The notes under the pieces were generated by a model. The model searched no databases and was not told the DNA's origin. It saw nothing but the letters and a program-made list of their open reading frames with translations. Made by a program: the position numbers and the translations under genes. This document shows positions 17,561 to 26,683 of a stretch of DNA of 64,000 bases, piece by piece (within the stretch, counting starts at the first letter, position 1; the number at the start of each line of letters is the position of its first letter). Source of the DNA: JANXAZ01 sp964504655 (lineage in GTDB: Bacteria; Pseudomonadota; Alphaproteobacteria; Geminicoccales; Geminicoccaceae); the NCBI GenBank assembly GCA_964504655.1, contig CAZDFD010000011.1, positions 1 to 64,000 on the forward strand, given 5' to 3'.

Positions 17561-18502
17561 TCAGGACGGACGGCTGGCGGTGAGCGTGCGGAACACGTCG
17601 TCGAGCCGGCCGGGCTCGACTGCCAGATGGTCGACACGGATGCCCCGCTCGTGCAGGACCCTGGCGACGCTCGGGCCGACCTCCGCACCGTCCGCGGGCA
17701 GCACGAGCAGGCCGTCGCCGCCGTCGAGCCGGCGGACCTCGCGCACGGCCGCGAGGCCGGCCAGCGCCGCACTCGCCTCTTCCCGCTGCCCGGGCCCGAG
17801 CGTGACCCGGACCGCGTTGTGCAGGGGCGAGCGGCGGCGCAGCTCGTCGGGCCGGGCGTCGGCGACGATCCGCCCGCGGGCGATGATCACCGCCCGCTGG
17901 CAGACCGCGTCGACCTCTTCCAGGATGTGGGTCGAGACGATGATCGCCTTGTCGGCGCTCATCTCGGTGATGAGCTTCCTGACCTCGTGCTTCTGGTTCG
18001 GGTCGAGCCCGTCGGTCGGCTCGTCCAGCACCAGCACCGGGGGGTCGTGGAGGATCGCCTGGGCGAGCCCGACCCGGCGGCGGAAGCCCTTGGAGAGCGT
18101 GTCGATCGGGCGGAGCGCCACCTCCTCGAGGCTGGTGCGCGCCACCGCGTCGCCGATCCTGCGGGTGAGCTCGCGGCCGACGAGCCCGCGCATCTCGCCG
18201 ACGAAGGTCAGGAAGGCCAGGGGCGTCATGTCGCCATAGGCCGGCGCACCCTCCGGCAGGTAGCCGACCCGCCGCTTCACCTCGCGCGGCTGGCGGACCA
18301 CGTCGAAGCCCTCGATCGACGCCGTGCCGGACGAGGGCAGGATGAAGCCCGTGAGCATCCGCATGGTGGTCGACTTGCCGGCGCCGTTGGGCCCGAGAAA
18401 GCCCAGGACCTCGCCGCGTCCGACCCTGAAGCTGACGTCCTCGACGGCGTGCACGTCGCCGAACCGCTTGGTCAGCCGTTCGAGCCTGACCATCTCCTGC
18501 AC
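17561..18502 (-). CDS. ABC transporter ATP-binding protein, GldA-like
   Basis: This 313-residue ATPase has Walker A GPNGAGKST, a Q-loop region ending VGYLPEGAP, the signature LSKGFRRRVGLAQA and Walker B PVLVLDEPTDGLDP. The D-loop and H-loop (STHILEEVDAVC) are intact, followed by a C-terminal accessory domain. The most likely start is GTG at 18502, with GGAGGGGA about nine bases before it; a longer frame to 18553 lacks support. It is the first gene of the GldA-F-G-DUF4340 set and is divergent from hemN. Confidence 0.88.
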   Translation of the reverse strand: MQEMVRLERLTKRFGDVHAVEDVSFRVGRGEVLGFLGPNGAGKSTTMRMLTGFILPSSGTASIEGFDVVRQPREVKRRVGYLPEGAPAYGDMTPLAFLTFVGEMRGLVGRELTRRIGDAVARTSLEEVALRPIDTLSKGFRRRVGLAQAILHDPPVLVLDEPTDGLDPNQKHEVRKLITEMSADKAIIVSTHILEEVDAVCQRAVIIARGRIVADARPDELRRRSPLHNAVRVTLGPGQREEASAALAGLAAVREVRRLDGGDGLLVLPADGAEVGPSVARVLHERGIRVDHLAVEPGRLDDVFRTLTASRPS

Positions 18503-18603
18503 GCTCGGAAACTCCCCTCCGACGCGGGTCGGGCACGCCCGCGCCGCGCGCATATGTGCAAGCCGCGGTCGGCTTTCAAGCCGATCCCGGCGGGCCCGCG
18601 CGA

Positions 18604-18617
18604 TTGATCCAGATCAA
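18604..18617 (+). promoter_or_regulatory. FNR/FnrL/FixK-type binding site
   Basis: TTGATCCAGATCAA is a perfect match to the FNR-family consensus TTGAT-N4-ATCAA. Its centre lies about 61 bases before the hemN ATG at 18672. FNR or FixK regulators activate oxygen-independent haem synthesis under low oxygen in many alphaproteobacteria. The site lies in the divergent region with the ABC ATPase gene, which it might also affect. Confidence 0.88.
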
Positions 18618-18671
18618 GGCGCGGTCGGCGCCGCCCGCCTAAGGCTCGGGCGACCGGCAGGGCAGGCGACG

Positions 18672-20024
18672 ATGCGACCCGAGCTCGCGAGGCTGTTCGA
18701 GGCGGCGCGTGTGCCGCGCTATACGAGCTATCCGACCGCACCCCACTTCTCCACCCGGGTCGGCACCCGCGAGCACGCCGCGTGGCTGGCCGCGGTCCCG
18801 CTCGAGCGCCCGGTGTCGCTCTACCTGCACGTGCCCTACTGCCGGCAGCTCTGCTGGTACTGCGGCTGCACCACCTCGATCAGCGCCGACCCGGCGCGGC
18901 CCGCGGCCTATGCCGAGCTGCTCGCCGCCGAGATCGAGCTCGTGGCGGCGGCGCTGCCGGGCCGGCTGCCGGTCGCGCACCTGCACTGGGGCGGTGGCAC
19001 CCCCTCGAGCGTCGGCCCGGCGGCGTTCGGGGCGCTGGTCGAGCGGCTGCGCCGGCGCTTCGTCCTGGCACCCGGAGCCGAGCACGCGGTCGAGCTCGAC
19101 CCGCGCTTCCTCGAGCCCGAGATGGCGGCGGCCCTGGCCGCCGCGGGCGTCAACCGGGCGAGCCTCGGCGTCCAGTCCTTCGACCCAGAGGTCCAGGCGG
19201 CGATCAACCGGATCCAGCCGGCCGAGCAGACCCGGGACGCGGTCGACCGCCTGCGCGCCGCCGGCATCGGCCGCATCAATGTCGACCTGCTGTACGGCCT
19301 GCCGCGCCAGACCGTGGAGAGCTGCCGCGAGACGGTCCGCGAGCTCCTCGCCTGCGCGCCCGACCGGGTCGCCATCTTCGGCTATGCGCATCTCCCGAGC
19401 CTCAAGCGCCACCAGCGGCTGATCGACGAGGCGAGCCTGCCCGGCGCGGTCGAGCGGGTGGCGCAGTTCGAGGCGATGGCCGAGGCGCTCGAGGCCGGCG
19501 GCTACGTGGCGATCGGCCTCGACCACTTCGCCCGGCCGGACGACGGCATGGCCGCGGCCGCCGCGGCCGGCCGGCTGCACCGCAACTTCCAGGGCTACAC
19601 GACCGACCCGGCGGAGACCCTGATCGGCATCGGCGCGTCGTCGATCTCGAGCTTCCGCGAGGGCTACGTGCAGAACCTGCACGAGCTCAAGCCGTGGCGG
19701 GCCGCGGTCCGCGAGGGGCGGCTGCCGACCGCACGCGGCCTCGTGCTGTCCGACCGCGACCGGCTCGAGCGCGAGCTGATCGAGCGGATCATGTGCGACG
19801 GGGCGGTCGATCTGGCCGCGGTCGGCGCCCGTCACGGCGTTCCCTCCGACGCCTGCGTGGTCGACCGCGAGCGGCTGGCCGAGCTCGAGCGGCTGGGGGT
19901 GGTCGAGCGGCGGGGATCGGTGCTGCGGGTGCCGCCCGCCTGCCGGCCGCTCCTGCGCGTGGCGGCCACCGTCTTCGACCGCTACCTGGCGGCATCGCCG
20001 GCGCGCCACGCGGTCGCCGTCTGA
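18672..20024 (+). CDS. hemN: Oxygen-independent coproporphyrinogen III oxidase
   Basis: This 450-residue radical-SAM enzyme decarboxylates coproporphyrinogen III to protoporphyrinogen IX without oxygen. It has the N-terminal PRYTSYPTAPHF block, the CxxxCxxC cluster C57, C61, C64 followed by GCTT (the true HemN form), and HWGGGTPS. GVQSFDPEVQ, the NVDLLYGLPRQT strand and the C-terminal HemN domain are also present. The length is normal for HemN. The perfect FNR box upstream agrees with low-oxygen expression. No haem gene is next to it; asnB follows after 94 bases. Confidence 0.95.
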   Translation: MRPELARLFEAARVPRYTSYPTAPHFSTRVGTREHAAWLAAVPLERPVSLYLHVPYCRQLCWYCGCTTSISADPARPAAYAELLAAEIELVAAALPGRLPVAHLHWGGGTPSSVGPAAFGALVERLRRRFVLAPGAEHAVELDPRFLEPEMAAALAAAGVNRASLGVQSFDPEVQAAINRIQPAEQTRDAVDRLRAAGIGRINVDLLYGLPRQTVESCRETVRELLACAPDRVAIFGYAHLPSLKRHQRLIDEASLPGAVERVAQFEAMAEALEAGGYVAIGLDHFARPDDGMAAAAAAGRLHRNFQGYTTDPAETLIGIGASSISSFREGYVQNLHELKPWRAAVREGRLPTARGLVLSDRDRLERELIERIMCDGAVDLAAVGARHGVPSDACVVDRERLAELERLGVVERRGSVLRVPPACRPLLRVAATVFDRYLAASPARHAVAV

Positions 20025-20118
20025 TGCATCCGGGGGCCCGCGCCGGCACCCGGAGCGAGCCGGCCGGTTGAGCCCCGCCTCGCTCCGCCCCTAGAAGGGT
20101 GGCGGAGGAGGAAGGCGC

Positions 20119-22074
20119 ATGTGCGGCTTCGCCGGGATCCTCGATCCGCGCGGCGGTGGGGCGGAGGCGCTCGCCGCCCTGGCGCGGGCCATGGTGGCGC
20201 CGATCGTCCATCGCGGGCCGGACGATCTGGGCCTCCACGTCGAGCCGGCGGCCGGCCTCGCGTTCGGCTTCCGCAGGCTCGCGATCGTCGATCCGACGCC
20301 GACCGGGCACCAGCCGATGATCTCGGCGAGCGGTCGCCACGTGATCGTCTACAACGGCGAGATCTACAACGCGGCCGAGCTGCGCGCCGAGCTCCTGGCC
20401 GCCGGGGTGCGGCTGCGCGGCACCTCGGACACCGAGGTGCTGCTCGAGGGCTGCGAGCGCTGGGGCTTGCGGGCGACCCTCGAGCGCAGCGTCGGCATGT
20501 TCGCCCTGGCCCTGTTCGACCGCTCCGAGCGCGTGCTCGCGCTCGCCCGCGACCGGCTCGGCAAGAAGCCGCTCTATTGGGGTCGCGAGCGCGGCCGGCT
20601 GCGCTTCGGCTCGCAGCTCAAGTGCCTGCTCGCCGACCCCTCCTTCCGGCCCGAGGTCGACCGCGAGGCGCTCGCCCTCTATCTCCGGCTCGGTTACGTG
20701 CCGGGCGCGCGCTCGATCCTGGAAGGCGTCCAGAAGCTCGAGCCCGGCTGCCTGCTGCGCCAGGGGCCGAGCGGCCGGATCGAGGTCGAGCGCTGGTGGG
20801 ACCCGGTCGCGGTGGTCACGGCCGGCCTCGCCGACCCGCTCGATCTGCCCGAGGAGGATCTCCTCGACCGGCTCGAGGCGCTGCTCGCGGACGCGGTCCG
20901 CCGCCGGATGGTCGCCGACGTGCCGCTCGGCGCCTTCCTCTCGGGCGGGATCGACAGCTCGCTCGTGGTGGCGCTCATGCAGGCGCAGAGCGCCCGGCCG
21001 GTGCGCACCTTCACGATCGGCTCGCCCGACCCGGCCTTCGACGAGGCGGCCCCGGCCCGTGCGGTCGCCGGCCACCTCGGCACCGACCACACCGAGCTCG
21101 TGGTCGGCCCCGAGGAGGCCCTCGCGCTCGTGCCCGACCTCGCGGTCTGGCTCGACGAGCCGCTCGCCGACAGCTCGGCGATCCCGACCCTGCTCGTGGC
21201 GGGCCTCGCCCGTCGGCAGGTCAAGGTGGCGCTCTCGGGCGACGGGGGCGACGAGCTGTTCGCCGGCTACCGGCGCTACGCCGAGGCCCGGAGGTGGGCG
21301 CGACGGGTCGAGCGGCTGCCCGTGGCCGCCCGCCGCGCCGCCGCGGCGCTGCTCGGCCGGGCGCCGCCGGCGCTCTGGGACGGGCTCGGCCGGCTCCTGC
21401 CGGCCCGCGCCGAGCCCGAGCGGCTGGCCGAGCGGGCCCGCAAGCTCGCCCGCCTGCTCACCGGGCCGGCCGAGCAGGCGAGCCTCGAGATCGCCGCGCA
21501 CTGGGCCGAGCCCGAGCTCCTGCTCGGGACGGCCGGCCCGCCGCCGCCCGGCCTCGGGGCCGAGCGCGAGCCGCACCTGCCCGATCCGCTCGCCCGGCTG
21601 CAGCTCCTCGACCTGCTCGGCTGGCTGCCCGAGGACATCCTGGCCAAGGTCGACCGGACCAGCATGGCGGTCGGCCTCGAGGCGCGCTGCCCGCTCCTGG
21701 ATCACCGCGTCGTCGAGCTGGTCTGGCGCCTGCCGCCGGGCCTGCGGGCGCGCGGCGGGACCAGCAAGCGGGCGCTGCGCCGGCTGCTCGCGCGGCACCT
21801 GCCGGCGGCGCTGATCGAGCGGCCCAAGCGCGGCTTCGCCGTGCCGGTCCACGACTGGCTGCGCGGCGGGCTTCGCGGCTGGGCCGAGGATCTCCTGGAC
21901 CCGGTGCGGCTCGCCGAGGCCGGGCTCGTCGATCCGCGGCCGGTGCGCGAGGCGTGGCGGCAGCATCTCGAGGGGCGGGTCGATCACCGGTTCCGGCTGT
22001 GGAACCTCTTGATGCTCGAGGCCTGGCGCCGGCAGTGGCTGGCGGCGCCGCGACCGGCGCCGGTGCCGGCCTGA
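20119..22074 (+). CDS. asnB: Asparagine synthetase, glutamine-hydrolysing
   Basis: This 651-residue enzyme makes asparagine from aspartate, glutamine and ATP. The N-terminal class II glutaminase domain starts with the nucleophile C2 (MCGFAGI) and includes HRGPDD and YNGEIYN. The synthetase domain has the PP-loop SGGIDSS at 275-281 and SGDGGDELFAGYRRY. The start ATG must be at 20119, because the Cys must be residue 2. Close relatives serve as amidotransferases in polysaccharide clusters, but no such genes are near, so the housekeeping role is more likely. Confidence 0.92.
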   Translation: MCGFAGILDPRGGGAEALAALARAMVAPIVHRGPDDLGLHVEPAAGLAFGFRRLAIVDPTPTGHQPMISASGRHVIVYNGEIYNAAELRAELLAAGVRLRGTSDTEVLLEGCERWGLRATLERSVGMFALALFDRSERVLALARDRLGKKPLYWGRERGRLRFGSQLKCLLADPSFRPEVDREALALYLRLGYVPGARSILEGVQKLEPGCLLRQGPSGRIEVERWWDPVAVVTAGLADPLDLPEEDLLDRLEALLADAVRRRMVADVPLGAFLSGGIDSSLVVALMQAQSARPVRTFTIGSPDPAFDEAAPARAVAGHLGTDHTELVVGPEEALALVPDLAVWLDEPLADSSAIPTLLVAGLARRQVKVALSGDGGDELFAGYRRYAEARRWARRVERLPVAARRAAAALLGRAPPALWDGLGRLLPARAEPERLAERARKLARLLTGPAEQASLEIAAHWAEPELLLGTAGPPPPGLGAEREPHLPDPLARLQLLDLLGWLPEDILAKVDRTSMAVGLEARCPLLDHRVVELVWRLPPGLRARGGTSKRALRRLLARHLPAALIERPKRGFAVPVHDWLRGGLRGWAEDLLDPVRLAEAGLVDPRPVREAWRQHLEGRVDHRFRLWNLLMLEAWRRQWLAAPRPAPVPA

Positions 22075-22173
22075 GCGGCGCCCGGGGCGCGACCCCGACC
22101 CGTCCGAGCGGGGTTGGGTTGGGGCCCGGGCTCGGCTAGAGGGGCGGCGCGACCGCACCCGCCCGGAGGCCTC

Positions 22174-23163
22174 ATGCTCGGCACCTTCACACGCTGCGCC
22201 CGCGAGCTCGCGGCGCCCGTGCCGCCGGCCGAGGCCGCACCGCCCCCCGAGGTCGTCTGGCTCGACCTGCGCTCGCCGAGCGAGGAGGAGGTGCGGTTCG
22301 TCGAGCGGGCGCTCGGCATCTCCATGCCCTCGCGCGAGGAGATGCGCGAGATCGAGGCCTCGGCCCGGGTCTACGAGGAGAGCGAGGCGCTGTTCCTCAC
22401 CGCCACGCTCGTGTTCCACGCCGACGAGCCGCCGCCGGCCACCACCGAGGTCACCTTCATCCTGAAGGGCGATCGGCTGGTGACCCTGCGCTACGACGAT
22501 CCGCAGCCCTTCCGCACGCTCCGCCACCGGCTGGAGCGGGCGGGCGCCACGCTCGCCACCGCCCAGGGGGTGCTGTTCTGGCTCATGGACCAGATCGTGG
22601 CCCGGCTCGCCGACATCCTCGAGAAGACCGACCACGACGTCGACACGCTCTCGGGTGCGATCTTCGGTGCCGCCGGCAAGAGCGGGCGGCGTACCGGCGA
22701 TCGGCCCGACCTCGTCGAGGCGGTCGAGCGGATCGGCCGCAGCGGCGACACCACGGCCAAGCTGCGCGAGAGCCTGTTGACCCTGCAGCGGGTGCTGCTC
22801 GCGGTCGGCACGAGCGAGCTCGTCACCGCCTCGAACCGCAAGGACGTGCGCGCCCGCGCCAAGGCCCTGGTCCGCGACGTGCAGTCGCTGTTGGACCACA
22901 CGACCTTCCTGTCGCAGAAGACCTCCTTCGTGCTCGATGCCACGCTCGGCCTCATCAACATCGAGCAGAACCAGATCATCAAGATCTTCTCGGTCGTGGC
23001 GGTCGTGTTCCTGCCGCCGACGCTGATCGCCAGCATCTACGGCATGAACTTCGAGCACATGCCGGAGCTCGCCTGGCCGCTCGGCTATCCCTTCGCGCTC
23101 GTGCTCATGGTGATCTCGGCGGTGCTGCCCTACCTTCTCTTCAAGCGCCGGGGATGGCTTTGA
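22174..23163 (+). CDS. corA: CorA-family divalent cation transporter
   Basis: This 329-residue protein has a long cytoplasmic N-terminal domain (about 1-255) with a helical stalk. Two C-terminal transmembrane helices follow (about 268-290 and 303-322). The signature GMN lies at 290-292 between the helices, followed by the loop FEHMPELAWPLGY. It should form a pentameric Mg2+ (or Co2+/Ni2+) channel. The ATG at 22174, with GGAGG just upstream, is preferred over an upstream start at 22114. Its 3' end overlaps the thioesterase gene by 10 bases. Confidence 0.9.
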   Translation: MLGTFTRCARELAAPVPPAEAAPPPEVVWLDLRSPSEEEVRFVERALGISMPSREEMREIEASARVYEESEALFLTATLVFHADEPPPATTEVTFILKGDRLVTLRYDDPQPFRTLRHRLERAGATLATAQGVLFWLMDQIVARLADILEKTDHDVDTLSGAIFGAAGKSGRRTGDRPDLVEAVERIGRSGDTTAKLRESLLTLQRVLLAVGTSELVTASNRKDVRARAKALVRDVQSLLDHTTFLSQKTSFVLDATLGLINIEQNQIIKIFSVVAVVFLPPTLIASIYGMNFEHMPELAWPLGYPFALVLMVISAVLPYLLFKRRGWL

Positions 23164-23606
23164 GCGCCGGCGGGAGGGCCCGGCTCGAGGCGGCGCTCGC
23201 CCGCTTCGGCCAGGAGCCGCTGACCGGTCCGTTCGAGCGGCTCGTCGGCTACCGCTTCGGCTTCGACGAGCGGGCCGGACTCCTGGTCGAGCTCGACCTC
23301 GAGGAGCGGCATCTGAGCCAGTTCGGCGTGGCGCACGGCGGGGTCACCCTCGTGCTCCTGGATACGGTCGGCGGGGTCGCGGCGGCGCTCGCGGTCGGCG
23401 ACGCGCTCGAGCGGATCGCCACCATCTCGCTCGCCGCCAACTTCATCCGCGCGGTCCGGCCGGGCCGCGTCGTGGCCACCGCCCGGATCGACCATCTCGG
23501 CCGGAGCGTCGCGCATCTGGGCATGCACCTGCACGAGGGGGAGGCCACGGGCCCGCTGCTCGCGACCGCGACCGGCGCCTACCGGCTGTTCCGCCGCGGC
23601 GGTTGA
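23154..23606 (+). CDS. PaaI-type hotdog thioesterase
   Basis: This 150-residue single hotdog-domain protein has the family motif HLSQFGVAHGGVTLVLLDTVGG and a second block ANFIRAVRPGRVVATARIDHLGRSVAHLGMHL. These enzymes hydrolyse aryl- or acyl-CoA thioesters and work as tetramers. The gene overlaps corA by 10 bases, so the two are probably co-transcribed, although no functional link is known. The acyl-CoA substrate cannot be named. Confidence 0.87.
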   Translation: MALSAGGRARLEAALARFGQEPLTGPFERLVGYRFGFDERAGLLVELDLEERHLSQFGVAHGGVTLVLLDTVGGVAAALAVGDALERIATISLAANFIRAVRPGRVVATARIDHLGRSVAHLGMHLHEGEATGPLLATATGAYRLFRRGG

Positions 23607-23676
23607 GGCGGCCGCAGCCGGGCTCTATATCGACCGCGTGCCCGGCGGCCGAACGGCCCGTGCGAGGGAGGAATCG

Positions 23677-25995
23677 ATGGCGAAGTTCGGGATCGGCCAG
23701 CCGGTCCGGCGCGTCGAGGACCAGCGGCTGGTGACCGGCCGCGGCCGCTACACCGACGACATCGACCTCGAGGGCCAGGTCTACGGCTACGTCGTCCGCA
23801 GCCCGCACGCGCACGCCCGGATCCGGGCGATCGACACGAGCCGGGCGCTCGCCGCACCCGGCGTGCTGGCGGTGCTGACCGCGGCCGACACGGGCGACGC
23901 CGGCGTGCCCTGCTTCGTGCCGATGAAGAACCGCGACGGCAGCGACGCGCCGATGCCGGCGCACCCGATCCTGGCCAAGGACAAGGTCCGCTACGTGGGC
24001 GACAAGGTCGCCTTCGTCGTGGCCTCGAGCCGGGCCCGGGCGCGCGACGCGGCCGAGCTCGTGGCGGTCGACTACGAGCCGCTCGAGGCGGTGGTCGACA
24101 CCGCGGCGGCGCTCGAGCCGGGTCGCCCGCAGGTGCACGCGGAGTGCCCGCGCAACCTCGCCTTCGACTGGCTGCACGGCGACGAGGCGGCGGTCGAGAA
24201 GGCGTTCGCCGGGGCGGCCCGGGTCGTCCGCCTCGAGCTGGTCAACAACCGGCTGGTGTGCAACCCGATGGAGCCGCGCGCCGCGGTCGCGGAATGGGAC
24301 GCGGCCGCCGGCCGGCTCACCGTGCACACCTGCACCCAGGGCGGGTGGGCGTTCCGCGACACGCTCGCGGCCAATCTCGGGCTGCCCAAGGAGAAGGTCC
24401 GGGTCCTCACGCCCGACGTCGGCGGCGGCTTCGGCATGAAGGCGATGTTCTACGGCGAGTACACCCTCTGCGCCGTGGCCGCCCGGAAGCTCGGCCGGCC
24501 GGTCAAGTGGACGAGCGAGCGCGGCGAGGCCTTCCTCTCCGACAGCCAGGGTCGCGACCACGTCACCGTGGCCGAGCTCGGGTTCGACGCCGAGCACCGC
24601 ATCGTCGGGATGCGCTGCAACGTGGTCGCCAACATGGGCGCCTACTATTATTTCTACGCGCCTTTCATTCCGACCTTCGCGGCGCTCAAGGTGCTGCCCG
24701 GGGTCTACGACGTCAAATGCCTGAGCTACGGCGTCAAGGCGGTGTTCACCAACACCGTGCCGGTGGACGCCTACCGCGGCGCCGGCCGGCCGGAATCGAT
24801 CTACTGCATCGAGCGGCTGATGGACCTGGCCGCCGCCGAGCTCGGCGTCGACCGGCTCGAGCTCAGGCGCCGCAACTTCATCCGCCCCGAGCAGATGCCG
24901 TTCGCCACGGCGGTCGGCGAGACCTACGATTCGGGCGAGTTCGCGCGGGTCATGGCGGAGGCCACGCGGCGCGCCGACTGGCAAGGTGCCGCGGCGCGCA
25001 AGGCCGAGGCGGCGGCGCGCGGCCGCCGGCGCGGCATCGGCCTCTGCTACTACATCGAATCGACCATGGGGAATCCGGTCGAGCACGCCACCGTGCGCTT
25101 CGCCGCCGACGGCGCGGTCGAGGTCCTGGTCGGCACCCAGAGCAACGGCCAGGGCCACGAGACCGCCTACGCGCAGGTCTTGGTCGAGCGGCTGGGCGTG
25201 CCGTTCGAGAAGATCCGCATCGTGCAGGGCGACACGGATGCGATCGCCGACGGCGGCGGGACCGGCGGCTCGCGTTCGCTCACCGCCGAGGGCGTGGCCA
25301 TCTGCGAAGCCTCCGACCGGGTGATCGAGAAGGGCAAGGTGGCGGCGGCCCAGGTCTTCGAGACCGCGGTCGCCGACATCACCTTCGCCGAGGGCACCTT
25401 CCGCGTGGCCGGGACCGACCGCGCGATCGCCATCATGGACCTGGCCGAGCGGGTGCGGGCGATGGTCACGAAGCCGCCCGGGCTGGAGCAGGGGCTGGAT
25501 GCCACGGCGTCGATCAAGCTCGATGCCTGGACCTTCCCGAACGGCTGCCACGTGGCCGAGGTCGAGGTCGACCCCGAGACCGGCACGACCCGGCTCGTGC
25601 GCTACACCGTGGTCGACGATTTCGGTGTGGTCGTGAACCCGCTCCTGGTCGAGGGCCAGGTGCACGGCGGCGTGGTGCAGGGGATCGGCCAGGCGCTGCT
25701 CGAGCGCACCGTCTACGACCCGGCCGGGCAGCTCCTGACCGGCTCGTTCATGGACTACTGCATGCCGCGCGCCGACGACGTGCCGTCGTTCGAGTTCTCG
25801 ACGATCGAGGTGCCGTGCCGCAACAACCCGATGGGGGTCAAGGGCTGCGGCGAGGCGGGCTCGGTCGGCTCCTGCGCCGCGGTGATCAATGCGCTCGTCG
25901 ACGCGCTGGCGCCGCTCGGGGTCCGCCATGTCGACATGCCGGCCACGGCCGAGCGGGTCTGGCGGGCCGCCCGGGAGGTGCGGGCGGCGGCCTGA
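23677..25995 (+). CDS. Molybdenum hydroxylase large subunit (xanthine dehydrogenase family)
   Basis: This 772-residue molybdopterin-binding subunit has an N-terminal Ald_Xan_dh_C domain (GIGQPVRRVEDQRLVTGRGRYTDDI) and the GGGFGMK loop. It carries the AYRGAGRPE active-site loop of form II enzymes (not the CSFR loop of true CO dehydrogenase), the GQGHETAYAQ cofactor motif and catalytic E726 in KGCGEAGSVG. Such enzymes hydroxylate aldehydes or N-heterocycles with water. The small 2Fe-2S subunit and the FAD subunit, usually adjacent, are absent on both sides, so it must use partners coded elsewhere. The ATG at 23677 follows GAGGGAGGA. Confidence 0.9.
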   Translation: MAKFGIGQPVRRVEDQRLVTGRGRYTDDIDLEGQVYGYVVRSPHAHARIRAIDTSRALAAPGVLAVLTAADTGDAGVPCFVPMKNRDGSDAPMPAHPILAKDKVRYVGDKVAFVVASSRARARDAAELVAVDYEPLEAVVDTAAALEPGRPQVHAECPRNLAFDWLHGDEAAVEKAFAGAARVVRLELVNNRLVCNPMEPRAAVAEWDAAAGRLTVHTCTQGGWAFRDTLAANLGLPKEKVRVLTPDVGGGFGMKAMFYGEYTLCAVAARKLGRPVKWTSERGEAFLSDSQGRDHVTVAELGFDAEHRIVGMRCNVVANMGAYYYFYAPFIPTFAALKVLPGVYDVKCLSYGVKAVFTNTVPVDAYRGAGRPESIYCIERLMDLAAAELGVDRLELRRRNFIRPEQMPFATAVGETYDSGEFARVMAEATRRADWQGAAARKAEAAARGRRRGIGLCYYIESTMGNPVEHATVRFAADGAVEVLVGTQSNGQGHETAYAQVLVERLGVPFEKIRIVQGDTDAIADGGGTGGSRSLTAEGVAICEASDRVIEKGKVAAAQVFETAVADITFAEGTFRVAGTDRAIAIMDLAERVRAMVTKPPGLEQGLDATASIKLDAWTFPNGCHVAEVEVDPETGTTRLVRYTVVDDFGVVVNPLLVEGQVHGGVVQGIGQALLERTVYDPAGQLLTGSFMDYCMPRADDVPSFEFSTIEVPCRNNPMGVKGCGEAGSVGSCAAVINALVDALAPLGVRHVDMPATAERVWRAAREVRAAA

Positions 25996-26013
25996 TCGGG
26001 AGCCGCGCGGCGC

Positions 26014-26520
26014 TCAGCGGTCCGGGCGGCGGGCCGCCCGGGTGGCGGCCGGCGTGGCGGCGGCGAGCGTGCCCATGACCGCCGCCCCGACCAGCTCGAT
26101 CCCGCTCGCGGCGACGCTCGCGCAGCTCGCGGCACCGGCGAGGCCGACCTCGCTCCAGGCCCGGTAGAGCGCGAGGCCCGAAGCGACCGCCGGGAAGCGC
26201 CAGGCGGCGCCGACCCCGGCCGACCAGAGGGCGATCTGGGGTGCCAGCCAGCCGGCGCCGAGCCCGGCCGGGACCGCGGTGGCGGTGCTCCCGGCACGCC
26301 GGCCGTCGCCGCCGGGATCGCGGCTCGCGCCACGGTCGTCGCCCCCCGCCGTCGCGGCCAGGGCGAGGCGCGCCAGCGGCATGGCCGGACGCTCGAGGCG
26401 GCGCCGATTGTCGTTGGCGCGCGGCGGCGAGACCGCCACCATGCGCCCGAGGTCCCGGGTGCGGATCACCCGGGCCGCTCCGCCGTCACCGCCAGCCTGG
26501 TCCATCATCATGCTCGCCAC
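26014..26520 (-). CDS. Hypothetical protein
   Basis: I do not recognise this 168-residue protein. The frame has strong G/C bias at third positions and no better frame overlaps it, so it is probably real. The N-terminal half is polar and Arg/Gly-rich (ANDNRRRLER). The C-terminal half is hydrophobic and Ala-rich (about residues 90-160), with APQIALWSAGVGAAWRFPAVASGLALYRAW and a second stretch VAASGIELVGAAVMGTLAAATPA. This recalls granule- or membrane-associated helices, but no family can be claimed. It is convergent with the molybdenum hydroxylase, 18 bases apart. Confidence 0.55.
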   Translation of the reverse strand: MASMMMDQAGGDGGAARVIRTRDLGRMVAVSPPRANDNRRRLERPAMPLARLALAATAGGDDRGASRDPGGDGRRAGSTATAVPAGLGAGWLAPQIALWSAGVGAAWRFPAVASGLALYRAWSEVGLAGAASCASVAASGIELVGAAVMGTLAAATPAATRAARRPDR

Positions 26521-26655
26521 CCAGCGCTCGACGCTGTGGTGCCCTCCCTGCCGCGGGGCAACCTGCCCAGGCGACCCTGCGCCGGCAAGAGCTGCACGGG
26601 CGTCGCGCCCATCGTGGCGACGGCGGGCCTAACGATGTCACAAGATCGCGACAGA

Positions 26656-26673
26656 GGCGCACGCGGGTGCGCC
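26656..26673. terminator. Possible hairpin after the beta-CASP gene
   Basis: A 7-bp perfect stem GGCGCAC/GTGCGCC with a 4-base loop lies 10 bases past the stop of the minus-strand beta-CASP gene. There is no T-run, so a terminator role is only suggested by position. Confidence 0.35.
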
Positions 26674-26683
26674 CTCGAGTATG

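Noticed and set aside
13803..18536. A 1,577-residue minus-strand frame across the GldA-F-G-DUF4340 set
   Set aside because: Low-complexity Arg/Pro/Ala string; the four real genes in other frames have clear domains and ordinary spacing.
24144..26078. Long second frame within the molybdenum hydroxylase gene
   Set aside because: The translation is Arg/Gly-rich without motifs, while the other frame has a complete active site.
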